Below are positions 41,959 to 50,932 of a DNA stretch of 64,000 nucleotides, piece by piece. The stretch covers positions 1 to 64,000 of the forward strand of contig CAZULW010000005.1 of assembly GCA_964621455.1 (NCBI GenBank). The letters are read 5' to 3'. A program made the translations under genes and the position numbers. The notes under the pieces were generated by a model, which was given only the letters and a program-made list of their open reading frames with translations, searched no databases and was not told the DNA's origin. The stretch is from G020354025 sp964621455 (GTDB lineage: Bacteria > Fidelibacterota > Marinisomatia > SCGC-AAA003-L08 > TS1B11). Positions within the stretch are counted from its first letter, which is position 1. Each line of letters opens with the position of its first letter.

Positions 41959-44484
41959 TCAACCTTGGAAAAATGTACCTATAATTATGAAAATGAGCAG
42001 TAGAAAACCTATTGACAGAAACAGATAGGCACTGGCCAGGAGCAGATATTTGGTCCAGCGAGGCAAGGGGGAAACTTTCAGTTTATCGTATTCGTTGTCA
42101 GCATCCAGTCGTTCCTTCTCCGTGGGACGTTCCTCGGCAAACCGTTCTTCCGTGAGATAGCCGGTGAAGATGACTTCATCCATGGGGAATGCCCCCGGGC
42201 GCAGGTGGGTATTGAAGAAGTGGACGGTAAAGATAAAAGCTGTAGCCAGCAGGGCTTCCTCGGAATGGATGATGTGAGCTACGTTAATGACCCATCCGGG
42301 AAAGAGCCTGGTGAACGTTTCCGGGAACCAGAGGGTCAGCCCGCTGGAACCGATGATGATCATACCCCAAAAAACGGCGTAGTAGTCAAATTTTTCCCAG
42401 TACGTCCAGCGATCGAACTTGGGTGGACGCTTTAGAGCCCCGATGAAATAGCCAAGATGTTGGTAGAAATCCTTGAAGTCCTTGGGACGGACCACCAGGG
42501 AATTAGGCCCATAGAAGAGGCCCTTCTCTTTCAGCACCAACCAGCGGTACAGTAATAAGAGGACATGAATAATGAATACGCTGACCAGGAGAGTGGCGGC
42601 AATGCGGTGGATGAGGGCAGCAGCCTGTAGGCTGAGGATGTTGTTCACGAACCAGGTGGCCAGGGGCGTATGGCTGTATTTCAAAGGCAGCCCGGTCGTA
42701 GCAAGGGTGAGGAAGGATAGGATCAATCCGAGATGTAGGAGTCGCTGAATCAGATGGAAGCGCTTGATTCGGTGCTTTGTCTTGACTTGGGGCGGTTTCT
42801 TTCCCTCGAATAAGCGCCGTATCAGCAGCCGGATGAGCCACAGGAGGGTATGGACACCGAAGATAATCATCACCGAGACCAGCAGCCACCGCATGAAGGT
42901 GTCCACGCCTATAAGAATGGGATTTTCCTCGTGTTCCATGGGGTTGTAATGTTGCAGGTAGGATACGAAGTTTATGTTGGCGTCCTCATGGCACTGGGTA
43001 CAGGTGTTCAGTATGTTCTGCTTACTGATGGTGGACTTGGGATCGTCGGCGGGCAGGACGCTATGGTTGTCATGGCACGAGGCGCAGGTGGCGAAATCGG
43101 TTCCCTGGTAGCCCAGCTGATAGACCTGCCCGTGATAAGTACTTTGATAGCCGGATACTACTTCCGGGCTGAGCTGGAACCGGAGGATGATTTCCCGGTT
43201 GCTGTGGCACGAGGCGCACAGGTCAACGATGGCCTTCCCTTTCAGGCTTTCCTCGGTTTTGGGGATGAACCGTTCGCCGTGACAGGTGGTGCAGGTGGGG
43301 GCTTCGGGATGGCCCTTGGCGGCGCTGGTCCCGTGAGAGGAACCTACCCAGGCGGCATGTTCTTCAGGATGGCACGCTTTGCATTCCCGTTTGATGCCGG
43401 TGAAAGCCGGATGCTCCGGCGCCCTGAAGTGGTACTGATGGCACTCGCCGCAGTTGACCGGCTCCCCGGCCCGGGCGGACTCGATCTTCTCGCCGTGGAT
43501 CACCATATGGGCTTCTTCCGGGCGGGCCAGCAACCCCTCCGCGTGACATAACAGGCATACGTTCGCCAGTCCGGTTTCGAAAATGGATGAGTGGGCGGTG
43601 GTCATATTCGTGGAGTGCCCCACATGGCAAGCTACGCAGGTCTCCAGACGCGGGTCGTCGCCCTCGCGGGGACGGTGAATGGAAACCTCGTAGCCCGCAT
43701 GACAGCGGGTACAGGTCAGATCCAGCCTGGCCACCGATAAAAGACTGTTGGGATCCCGGGGAGACAGAACCTGGTGCCTGGCATGGCAGTCGGAACAGAC
43801 CGGGGCCTTCAAATTGCCCTGCTCGAGTTCCCGGAAGTGCTGTGAATCGGTGTAATTGGCCACCTCCCGCTCATGGCAGACGTTGCACGACTCCACCAGG
43901 TGCATCTTCCACTGGTGGGGCGTGTACTGACCCTTCTCCATCTTGAAGTGCGGATTGTGGCACGAAACACAGGTGACCTCCTGTGTGACCTCATCGGCTT
44001 TCCAGTGCCGGGAGGCCAGGAAGTCTTCCAGCACATCCTGATGGCATACGCCGCACACCTGCCGCGGGTGCCCGACCCACGACACCTCGTGCCGACCGTG
44101 GCAGTCGGAGCAGTTGGGGATGGAAGTGTAGCCCTTCTGCATCAGGGGGCCGAAGAAGCCCTCCACAAAGACCGCCTGCTCTTCTTCGTGGCAAGACCCG
44201 CAGTCCGGCAGGACCAGGCGTTCCCGGTGCGGCCAGTCGTCCACACCGGCCAGTTCGGTGTGGCAGTCGACACAGGCGAAATCCGCATGCGGGCTGTCCG
44301 CCAGGTGCTCACTGGTGACATACAGCGAGAGCTCAATCCCGTACCGGACCACTTTATGGTCGGGATCGTCATGGCAGGTCTCGCAGGTCTCGTTGTCCTG
44401 GGCATGCAAGGGGAACAGCATGAGGAGCACCAGGGAAAGGCCCAGGGTAAAGGGGCGTATGTGACCGGCTGAAAATCCAATCAT
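41959..44484 (-). CDS. CbcL-like fusion: 17-heme cytochrome c plus b-type membrane domain
   Basis: An 841-residue protein with signal peptide, 17 CXXCH sites across residues 30-515, and then a b-type domain with heme His in LIHRIAATLLVSVFIIHVLL and HIIHSEEALLATAFIFTVHFF. It is the larger companion of the gene at 39976, and both share the PAxxxGxx/GYLTE-type tail after the last helix. Seventeen hemes in one soluble domain are far more than the nine of CbcL. The presumed role is to take quinol electrons and pass them along a wire toward the outer membrane conduit encoded upstream. Confidence 0.85.
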   Translation of the reverse strand: MIGFSAGHIRPFTLGLSLVLLMLFPLHAQDNETCETCHDDPDHKVVRYGIELSLYVTSEHLADSPHADFACVDCHTELAGVDDWPHRERLVLPDCGSCHEEEQAVFVEGFFGPLMQKGYTSIPNCSDCHGRHEVSWVGHPRQVCGVCHQDVLEDFLASRHWKADEVTQEVTCVSCHNPHFKMEKGQYTPHQWKMHLVESCNVCHEREVANYTDSQHFRELEQGNLKAPVCSDCHARHQVLSPRDPNSLLSVARLDLTCTRCHAGYEVSIHRPREGDDPRLETCVACHVGHSTNMTTAHSSIFETGLANVCLLCHAEGLLARPEEAHMVIHGEKIESARAGEPVNCGECHQYHFRAPEHPAFTGIKRECKACHPEEHAAWVGSSHGTSAAKGHPEAPTCTTCHGERFIPKTEESLKGKAIVDLCASCHSNREIILRFQLSPEVVSGYQSTYHGQVYQLGYQGTDFATCASCHDNHSVLPADDPKSTISKQNILNTCTQCHEDANINFVSYLQHYNPMEHEENPILIGVDTFMRWLLVSVMIIFGVHTLLWLIRLLIRRLFEGKKPPQVKTKHRIKRFHLIQRLLHLGLILSFLTLATTGLPLKYSHTPLATWFVNNILSLQAAALIHRIAATLLVSVFIIHVLLLLYRWLVLKEKGLFYGPNSLVVRPKDFKDFYQHLGYFIGALKRPPKFDRWTYWEKFDYYAVFWGMIIIGSSGLTLWFPETFTRLFPGWVINVAHIIHSEEALLATAFIFTVHFFNTHLRPGAFPMDEVIFTGYLTEERFAEERPTEKERLDADNEYDKLKVSPLPRWTKYLLLASAYLFLSIGFLLLIFIIIGTFFQG

Positions 44485-44575
44485 GGTTTGCAGAGATCTT
44501 TTTGGGAACTATTCATAGTTATAGTAATCAGCCCGGATGAAGGTGTTGTTGTTTTACCGGGATTACCGGATGGGG

Positions 44576-45376
44576 CTAGTTCCCAAATACATTCTTTACG
44601 CCGTTGATATGCTTTTGTGTATCGATGATCGTTCGGTGGTCCTGGCTGCTTACGACGCCGGAGTGGCATAGGCCACAGGCACTGGATGCGATGTGGCCTG
44701 CAGGAGGGAGTGCGTGGCAGGTGCCGCACAGATTGCCAGTGACCGGTGTGGTCCAGGTCCAGGTGGAGTCATTTCCCGTAACCCCATTGAGGTCAAAGGC
44801 GCCGTGACAATAAACGTCGCTGCAGGTCTTGGCAGAGCGCTCCCAGACCGGGGAGAGTGTGCCCTTGGCAGTGGCCAAGCTGTCAAAGGTCACCTCGGCG
44901 TAGTAGGGGGTGTCGTCGTCGATATGCCCCGCCGCCCAGACGGAATCGGGCACCACATGACAGGAAGCGCAGGAGACGTTAGAGGTCAAACTATGGGCGG
45001 CCGTGTAGTGGCTGGTGTGCATCCCGACGGTCACCCGATCGGAGCTCGTCCGGCCTTTCACATCAACGAACGGATCGCTGTCAAGGTATCCGTGGCAGTT
45101 ATCGCAGGCGTAGATGGCATCCAGAGCGGACTGGCCTTGGGAAGCGGTGTGGCATTCATCGCTGCTGCATCCATCCACCTCATCCGTCCCATTCAGCTCG
45201 GCACCGTGACATGCCTGGCATGAGGTAAGGTCGTAGTTAATGACCTGGAGCTTTTCAATATGTCCCGTTTCCCAAGCTTCAGGGTGCGGGCTGTCATCCT
45301 CTTCGAATTCGGTGCACCCCCAGGCCGCGAGCACCAGCAAAACTGCGATTCCGCCAAGCGGTCGTCTAGTAATCAT
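44576..45376 (-). CDS. Seven-heme outer-surface lipoprotein cytochrome (CxxxxCH type)
   Basis: A 266-residue lipoprotein (LAAWGC near residue 21) with five CXXCH and two CX4CH sites (CSSDECH, CSDVYCH), 7 in all. The repeat of CxxxxCH followed by a Gly/Thr/Asp-rich stretch, and the ending HINGVKNV, are typical of the Geobacter-type CxxxxCH/CxxCH domain proteins found in outer-surface cytochromes. It overlaps the 12-heme gene by 11 bases. In porin-cytochrome complexes such a lipoprotein sits on the outer face and receives electrons through the barrel. Confidence 0.82.
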   Translation of the reverse strand: MITRRPLGGIAVLLVLAAWGCTEFEEDDSPHPEAWETGHIEKLQVINYDLTSCQACHGAELNGTDEVDGCSSDECHTASQGQSALDAIYACDNCHGYLDSDPFVDVKGRTSSDRVTVGMHTSHYTAAHSLTSNVSCASCHVVPDSVWAAGHIDDDTPYYAEVTFDSLATAKGTLSPVWERSAKTCSDVYCHGAFDLNGVTGNDSTWTWTTPVTGNLCGTCHALPPAGHIASSACGLCHSGVVSSQDHRTIIDTQKHINGVKNVFGN

Positions 45377-46313
45377 GACACCCCAGCCTCAGACAGGTGT
45401 TGTCTCTGGCCGGTTCGTGACAGACCACGCAGTAGTCAGGCCGGTCCAGCCCTTCCTGGGCGTGAAAGCCACAGGCCGTACACTCTACTTCGGGAGGGGC
45501 CGCCCCGGAGGGGTCGTCGTGGCTGCCACTGAGAGCCCAGAAGGGGTTATTGTGGCTCAGGGGCATGACCCCCTTGGCAAGGTGACAGCTCTGGCACTCC
45601 TGGGGGATAGCGTGACAGGTGCTGCACTCTTTCTCAAAACTCAGAAAGTCTCCGGCATGGACGAATTCATAGTTGGCCGGATGGACCTGCTTTTCCAGCT
45701 GGGCTTGGGCGTGGCAGCCCTCGCAGTCGGTCTGCTGGTGACACATGGCACAATCATCGCCGGTGGAGCCATGGACAAACAGCCCGTGGTTCTGGGTCCA
45801 GCCCAGGCCGTGGCTGGCCGGCAGCTTGCCCTCCAGGGAGGCATGGCAGGCATAGCAACCGGCATCGGTGAGGGGCACGGTGTGGCAGTCCATGCAAGGT
45901 TCCATCTTTGGCGGTGTCCGGGGCACCAGGGCTTCGCTGCTAGCCGTGGTGGGATGGCACTGGCTGCATTCGGTCTGCGGCAGGTGGGTCTGATGCGGGA
46001 ACAGCAGACCGGGAGTGGGCTGCCATGTGTAAGTCGTCGGATCATCGGGCCGGGTGTGGCAGGCGGAACACTCCTCCGAGGCCGTGTCACCGTCATGGCA
46101 GGCGCTGCATTGGTCCATGATCGGCAGCAGGTCGTGGGTTAAGCGGGTACTGGTCTCCACCCCTTCGTGACACTCACCGCATTCCAGGCCCATATCCTCG
46201 ACGTGGGTAACGTGGGGGAAGATAATGCGATCGCGGGGTTCCTGCGCGGTGACCAGGACGGCCTGCAGCCCCGCGTATGCCAGCAGCCCGTAGAGCAGCA
46301 GACTAGAACGCAT
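45366..46313 (-). CDS. Twelve-heme periplasmic cytochrome
   Basis: A 315-residue cytochrome with signal peptide and no lipobox. It has eleven CXXCH and one final CX4CH (CLRLGCH) site. Near residue 277 the sequence CTACGFHA resembles a broken heme site (CxxC-Gly-Phe-His). Histidine spacing such as IIFPHVTHV and LLFPHQTHL marks it as a c7/OmaB-like chain. It overlaps the barrel gene by 11 bases and the 7-heme gene, placing all three in one conduit operon. It is likely the periplasmic inlet of the porin-cytochrome complex. Confidence 0.83.
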   Translation of the reverse strand: MRSSLLLYGLLAYAGLQAVLVTAQEPRDRIIFPHVTHVEDMGLECGECHEGVETSTRLTHDLLPIMDQCSACHDGDTASEECSACHTRPDDPTTYTWQPTPGLLFPHQTHLPQTECSQCHPTTASSEALVPRTPPKMEPCMDCHTVPLTDAGCYACHASLEGKLPASHGLGWTQNHGLFVHGSTGDDCAMCHQQTDCEGCHAQAQLEKQVHPANYEFVHAGDFLSFEKECSTCHAIPQECQSCHLAKGVMPLSHNNPFWALSGSHDDPSGAAPPEVECTACGFHAQEGLDRPDYCVVCHEPARDNTCLRLGCHDY

Positions 46314-47571
46314 AGCTCACTTGCAAACCAACACGCCCATCCTGGTTGAAGAGACGGTTGCGGGTAAACTGGGTGAACAGCCGATAACTGAAACGGCCGG
46401 TGCTGGATCCTTGCAGCCAGAACGTTGCGGCCAGGGAAGACCGGGTAGCCCGGGCCTGAGCAGCATCCAAGATACCCGCGGAAGTCATGTGGGAGACAGC
46501 ATCGGAATTTTCATCGAAAAGGGTGTAGCTGCCGGCGCCGATACTCCCTCCGGCCTGCAGGTGACCAGACAGGCGGCGCTGGCCGCTGAGCTGCACGTAG
46601 TGGCCCTCGTAGATCGATTGGTCGTTGGCCTGCCAGGTGAACATCAGGCCGCCCCAGGCCAGTTGCGCCTTGAGGTACCTATCGTCGCGATTACCCAAAC
46701 GCTGACTGAGGCTCACCCTCAGCTGCAATCCTTTAAATGGCGACCAATGCGCGCCCGCCGAGAGGTTTTGCCGGGGGGCGAAAGTTGGGTTGGAGACCCA
46801 GGGGTAAGGGTTGAGGGACAGCTGTCCCGCATAGCGGTACTGGACGTATACGATGCCCGTCTGCGTCAGACGCACCTGGGTCCTGAGCCGGATCTTCTCG
46901 GGATTTTTAGCCGTGAGGTTAAAGGCCAGGTCGGCAACCTGGGTCAGTCGCGACCCAAGTCTACGGCGCAGAGAGCCGCCAAGGTAGAAGTTGAGCGTGC
47001 CGGTCATATGGGTGGCCCAGGCCTGCAGGCCGTAGCGGCTGGAGCCGTTGGTGAGCTGGAACATGCCGCCAGCCATCGGCTTGCCGGCCTCACCGTAGTC
47101 GGTGCGCAGTTCGGTATCCGGCGTCTGGCCGGCGTAGAGGGTCAGCTGCCGGCTGTTGCGGAAGGTGCCGGTATGCCTGCCCAGGGCAATGCCGTCGAAG
47201 CGGGCGGTCTGGAGGTTGTTCCAGAGGAATTGCCGGCCCAGGGTCACCTTCCAGTCGGGTGTGATCCCGGCTTGAATCTGTCCGGAGTAGAGGCGCAGCC
47301 CGGCCGGGCGGGTGAGAGTTGCCGGGGTGATCTCACCCAGGAAATGCCAACTCACCCGTTGGGTGAGCTGGTGCCGCACGGTGAGCTGTCCCCGCCAGAC
47401 TAGGGATTCCGTCGCCGTGATGTCGCTGCGGGGGTAGACGAACGTGCCTCGCAGGACGGCTTCCGGCTTGGCGGCCTGAACCGTAGAACCTGCAAGGAGC
47501 ATCCCAACCAGGAATGCCGGGATGGAGCGTAGGGCGAATGAACGGCTTTTATGTGGTGAAAACGATTCCAT
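46303..47571 (-). CDS. Outer-membrane beta-barrel (MtrB/OmbB-like porin of a cytochrome conduit)
   Basis: A 422-residue protein with a signal peptide (AFLVGMLLAGSTVQA) and alternating aromatic/polar strands throughout, closing with a C-terminal Phe (GLQVSYAF), the signature of an outer membrane barrel. It has no metal motif. It heads the operon that continues with 12-heme and 7-heme cytochromes, which is the arrangement of porin-cytochrome electron conduits (MtrABC or OmaB-OmbB-OmcB). The sequence itself is too diverged to assign to either family, so the role is from context. It is divergent from the cytochrome gene at 48001. Confidence 0.75.
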   Translation of the reverse strand: MESFSPHKSRSFALRSIPAFLVGMLLAGSTVQAAKPEAVLRGTFVYPRSDITATESLVWRGQLTVRHQLTQRVSWHFLGEITPATLTRPAGLRLYSGQIQAGITPDWKVTLGRQFLWNNLQTARFDGIALGRHTGTFRNSRQLTLYAGQTPDTELRTDYGEAGKPMAGGMFQLTNGSSRYGLQAWATHMTGTLNFYLGGSLRRRLGSRLTQVADLAFNLTAKNPEKIRLRTQVRLTQTGIVYVQYRYAGQLSLNPYPWVSNPTFAPRQNLSAGAHWSPFKGLQLRVSLSQRLGNRDDRYLKAQLAWGGLMFTWQANDQSIYEGHYVQLSGQRRLSGHLQAGGSIGAGSYTLFDENSDAVSHMTSAGILDAAQARATRSSLAATFWLQGSSTGRFSYRLFTQFTRNRLFNQDGRVGLQVSYAF

Positions 47572-48000
47572 GGAGGCTGAAAAGTTATCTATATCAGGAC
47601 AACGAACTCAAATTTAATTTATGCCCGTTTATGAGGCCGGCTATGCCGACCGCGGGCTGGCGGCTGGCTCCTCGTCCGGCACACCCTGGACCTGGTGCCT
47701 CAGGCGCCCGACGTTCCGGTTGCTCGCCCGGTATTATAATGTCGCATCTCCGGACGGGATGCCGAGCGGGACGGCATTATGCCGGCTTGAACTATTTCCT
47801 GTATAACAAAACCAATTCAAGACTCAGTCCGTAAAATGACTAATTACACAATTTTAACAGTATATCTTAGCCGATTTCGGTAGAGTTGATTATAAAAATA
47901 TATGCTTGTCTCTTTTATGTCTTGATAATAAACTCGTAGGTGTTAATGAAGTTTGTATGATCTTTTTCGTAAGTTTTTATAAAGTGCAGGAGGTGGAAAA
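47572..48000. other. Divergent intergenic region of the cytochrome conduit locus
   Basis: This 429-base gap must contain promoters for the leftward conduit operon and the rightward lipoprotein cytochrome. The right half is AT-rich and includes TTGTCT/TAAACT spaced 17 bases near 47910-47938, a weak promoter candidate. The left half is GC-rich and has no gene. An AGGAGG ribosome site at 47988-47993 serves the next gene. No tRNA or operator is recognised. Confidence 0.4.
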
Positions 48001-49086
48001 GTGATTAATTTCACCAGGAATCCCAAACTATATTTCATTCCAGCCCTCATTGTCGGGATGACAGTCATGTTTTTCGGCTGTGAAGGCCCTGAAGGTCCCG
48101 CGGGCTCTGAGGGTCTGCAAGGCCTGCCGGGGGCTGACGCCAATGAAACCTGCAAAGTCTGTCATAGTGATGGGGACGAGCCGATTAAGGTACGACAGTT
48201 ACAATGGGCGGCCTCTACTCATGCTACAGGCGGTAATTTTGAACGGAATGATACCGATTGTGCCCCTTGCCATACCAGCCAGGGCTTTCTGGAAGTCGTG
48301 GCAACGGGAGCAGACACAACCGTAGCAGACATTTCAAATCCAGCCCCGCAGAATTGCCGCACGTGTCACCAAATTCATAGTACGTACACGTGGGCCGATT
48401 TTGCCTTGACAGATACGACTGCATTTACCCCCAGGATTGATCTTACAGCATCCATTGACATTGGAAAAGGAAACCTTTGTGCCAGGTGTCATCAACCGAG
48501 GTTGCCTGATCCCATGCCGACAGTTGGTGGCAGTGATGTTGTCATAGGTTCCAAATATTGGGGACCCCACTACGGTGCCCAAGGCGCCATTCTCGCGGGA
48601 GTTGGCGGTTATGAAGTTACGGGCTCCCCTTATACAAATAGCTCCCATACCGCCGCGATAACTGACGGGTGTGTTACCTGCCACATGGCGGATGCATATG
48701 GTATTAAAGCTGGCGGGCATACGATGAATGTATCGTATGATTACTATGGCACTGTAGTCAATCAAGCAGGATGTCTAGCAGCGTGCCATCCAGAAGGCGA
48801 AGATGCGCTTGAAACAAAAATCGCAGATAGAAAAGCGGCAATTGACGCTTTGCTTGCTGATGTAAAGGCGCTCTTAATAACCGCCGATGCCCTGGATGAT
48901 ACCGACCACGTTGTCCCGGGTACGCTAACCGCGCTCAACGCTGGTGCCGTGGTCAACTACCTTCTGGTTTTGAAAGATAGAAGCGGAGGTGCGCATAACT
49001 TCGCTTATGCCAGCGCACTATTAACAAACACAAAAGTGGCCCTAGAAGCTGCACCTGCTGCTCCAAAAAGGGTTGCTTTTAGGTAA
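48001..49086 (+). CDS. Six-heme lipoprotein cytochrome with collagen-like lead and CX3CH site
   Basis: A 361-residue lipoprotein (MFFGC lipobox near residue 25) starting at GTG with AGGAGG seven bases upstream. Right after the lipid Cys is a Gly-X-Y run (EGPEGPAGSEGLQGLPG). Then five CXXCH sites (CKVCH, CAPCH, CRTCH, CARCH, CVTCH) and one unusual CX3CH (CLAACH) near residue 260. The C-terminal 90 residues are helical and heme-free. A strong terminator follows. It is probably on the outer surface and is transcribed away from the conduit operon, possibly as its partner. Confidence 0.82.
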   Translation: MINFTRNPKLYFIPALIVGMTVMFFGCEGPEGPAGSEGLQGLPGADANETCKVCHSDGDEPIKVRQLQWAASTHATGGNFERNDTDCAPCHTSQGFLEVVATGADTTVADISNPAPQNCRTCHQIHSTYTWADFALTDTTAFTPRIDLTASIDIGKGNLCARCHQPRLPDPMPTVGGSDVVIGSKYWGPHYGAQGAILAGVGGYEVTGSPYTNSSHTAAITDGCVTCHMADAYGIKAGGHTMNVSYDYYGTVVNQAGCLAACHPEGEDALETKIADRKAAIDALLADVKALLITADALDDTDHVVPGTLTALNAGAVVNYLLVLKDRSGGAHNFAYASALLTNTKVALEAAPAAPKRVAFR

Positions 49087-49106
49087 TAGCGTTTCTTCAA
49101 AGAAAA

Positions 49107-49143
49107 AAGAAAGCCCCTCCAGGCCCTCTGGAGGGGCTTTCTT
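49107..49143 (+). terminator. Rho-independent terminator after the lipoprotein cytochrome
   Basis: A perfect 16-base stem (AAGAAAGCCCCTCCAG/CTGGAGGGGCTTTCTT, five-base loop) lies 20 bases after the stop codon, with a T-rich 3' edge formed by the end of the stem (TTTCTT). It should stop transcription from 48001, and is symmetrical enough to work from the other side. Confidence 0.85.
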
Positions 49144-49891
49144 CATGTCATCAATTTGAGTGGACCCGGACTGGAAGCTGTACATTAATTATCAGGTGGA
49201 AGTGACCGAAAACTGCTAGTGTTCTGTCCTATTAATTCCTTAAACATTTAGCCGTGGCCAGCCAAGGACGACTGGGCCGGTAAACAGCCGGGCTGGAGTA
49301 AGCTGCCTGTCGCTCTGATTCAACCAGTTTTCGTAAACAAATTGCTGGGACAGGACTCCAGCCACTGGCTACATTTTCCTAAGTAGCTGCTTTTGTACGT
49401 GAGGTCTCCATAACAGGGAGGATGCCAGAAGCCGATCAGCCCATCTTCATCGGGGATATTGGCCAGCTCCTGCCCCATGACATGGCCGTTGAGCCGGAAG
49501 TCCATCTGAATGCGGTCGCCGGTGACGCCGTAGGTGCGCCGGCTGCGGGGCCTCCGTAGTAGGCTGCGGGCGCGCTATGGATACGGCCCAAGCTGACGAA
49601 CAGATTATGCCTGAGGGCGTAACCCTTTCCTCCAGTTGAATTGCCCCAGCTTAGAAACCGGTCAACCGAAGTCCAACATTCCAGAACCTGTTCAGCCTTC
49701 TATTGAGATTTGTCGCCTGGTACGTTAAATTTTTGATCAGGATGATTAAGCTGGTGTGACACGATAATATTGTAAGTAAAACGGCACCCAGTGCGCTACC
49801 TTAGCGGAATAGAATGCTCCCTCATACGGTTCAGCGGGCTTTGTGCTGGGAATCATATTGCACTTGAGTACGCCATTGGAAAGGGCGAAAG
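49144..49891. other. Gene-poor gap before the hydrogenase operon
   Basis: This gap holds no assigned gene. On the - strand a protein-like frame (49320-49505, containing GVTGDRIQ upstream and MDFRLNGHVMGQELANIPDE) looks like a fragment of an unidentified gene, cut on both sides. The rest (49506-49891) shows no repeat, tRNA or clear promoter. The hydrogenase operon promoter must lie in the last 150 bases. Confidence 0.35.
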
Positions 49892-50932
49892 ATGCTGTTC
49901 AAGACTCTGAGCAAAAAGGAATTCAGGAATTTGGTCGAGCTGCTCCTCGCAGACACCGAGGTCATAGCACCCAAGCAGATCGGAGTGAACGAGAAGGGCA
50001 AACCCATTCACCATTATCTGCCGGTCCAGAAGTTCGAGGAGATTGATCTTGATTACGAGATAACCGAATACTCAGCCAAGTCTTACTTCCTCCCCTTTCG
50101 TGAAAATCTATCTTCCTGTCACTTCGAGGAGGACGACTGGACCCAGGAAATCCACTACCGGCTCCAGCCCAGGGTACTCATGGGTCTGCATTCCTGCGAC
50201 ATCAACGCCTTGCTCAAGCTGGACAAGGTCCTTGCCGGTGACCGCTTCCCCAGCCCTTATTTCATCTCGCGGCGCAGGAATACATTCATCATAGGGATTG
50301 ATCATAACCCCTGCGAGGAGGGCTTCTGCCGATCGGTGGGAGCGGACGTGGTAACCCACGGTTTCGATCTCTATCTCACAGATCTCGGCGACCGATACTT
50401 CATAGCCATCAATTCCGATCACGGCTATAATATCCTTATGCAGGTCGATGCTAAGGATACTACCGGGCAGGATAACAAGGACTACCTGGAAGCGCGCCAA
50501 CGGATCGCCAGCAAATTCGAGCCCCTGAATATGCACAACCTGCCCAATCTGATGGACATTGAGTTTGAGTCGGAGGTCTGGAAGAAATGGGGCTGGCAGT
50601 GCCTGAGCTGCGGGAGCTGCGCCATGGTCTGCCCAACCTGCTACTGCTACGGAGTGGACGAGCAGGTTTCCATGGACGGGAAGGAGGGCGTAAAAGTCAA
50701 ACAACTCTATTCCTGTAATCTGCTCGATTTTGCCACGGTGGCCGGGGGACACAACTTCCGGGCTGACCGGGAAACCCGATTGAAATACCGCTATTATCAC
50801 CAGCACCGGGGATTCGTGGAGACCTACGAGGAACCCTTATGCGTGGGGTGCAACCGCTGCGGCCGCGTATGCCTGGCCGGGATCAACCCGCCCGGCATAA
50901 TCCGGGACCTGCAAACCGAGGATCAAGTATGA
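49892..50932 (+). CDS. hydB: Sulfhydrogenase-type FeS subunit beta (HydB) of group 3b [NiFe] hydrogenase
   Basis: A 346-residue protein with the HydB/SH-beta pattern: an N-terminal domain with MGLHSCDINALLKLDKV and then two ferredoxin-type cysteine groups, CLSCGSCAMVCPTCYC and CVGCNRCGRVC. It links the NiFe heterodimer to the flavin subunit. A GGAAAGGG site stands before the ATG. The order beta, gamma, delta, alpha is the standard 3b operon. These enzymes oxidise H2 or NADPH and can reduce polysulfide in heterotrophic archaea and bacteria. Confidence 0.92.
   Translation: MLFKTLSKKEFRNLVELLLADTEVIAPKQIGVNEKGKPIHHYLPVQKFEEIDLDYEITEYSAKSYFLPFRENLSSCHFEEDDWTQEIHYRLQPRVLMGLHSCDINALLKLDKVLAGDRFPSPYFISRRRNTFIIGIDHNPCEEGFCRSVGADVVTHGFDLYLTDLGDRYFIAINSDHGYNILMQVDAKDTTGQDNKDYLEARQRIASKFEPLNMHNLPNLMDIEFESEVWKKWGWQCLSCGSCAMVCPTCYCYGVDEQVSMDGKEGVKVKQLYSCNLLDFATVAGGHNFRADRETRLKYRYYHQHRGFVETYEEPLCVGCNRCGRVCLAGINPPGIIRDLQTEDQV

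Noticed and set aside
49320..49505. 61-codon frame on the - strand considered as a gene
   Set aside because: No ribosome site and no recognised domain; the protein-like reading continues upstream of its ATG, so at best it is a fragment. It is mentioned in the gap entry.
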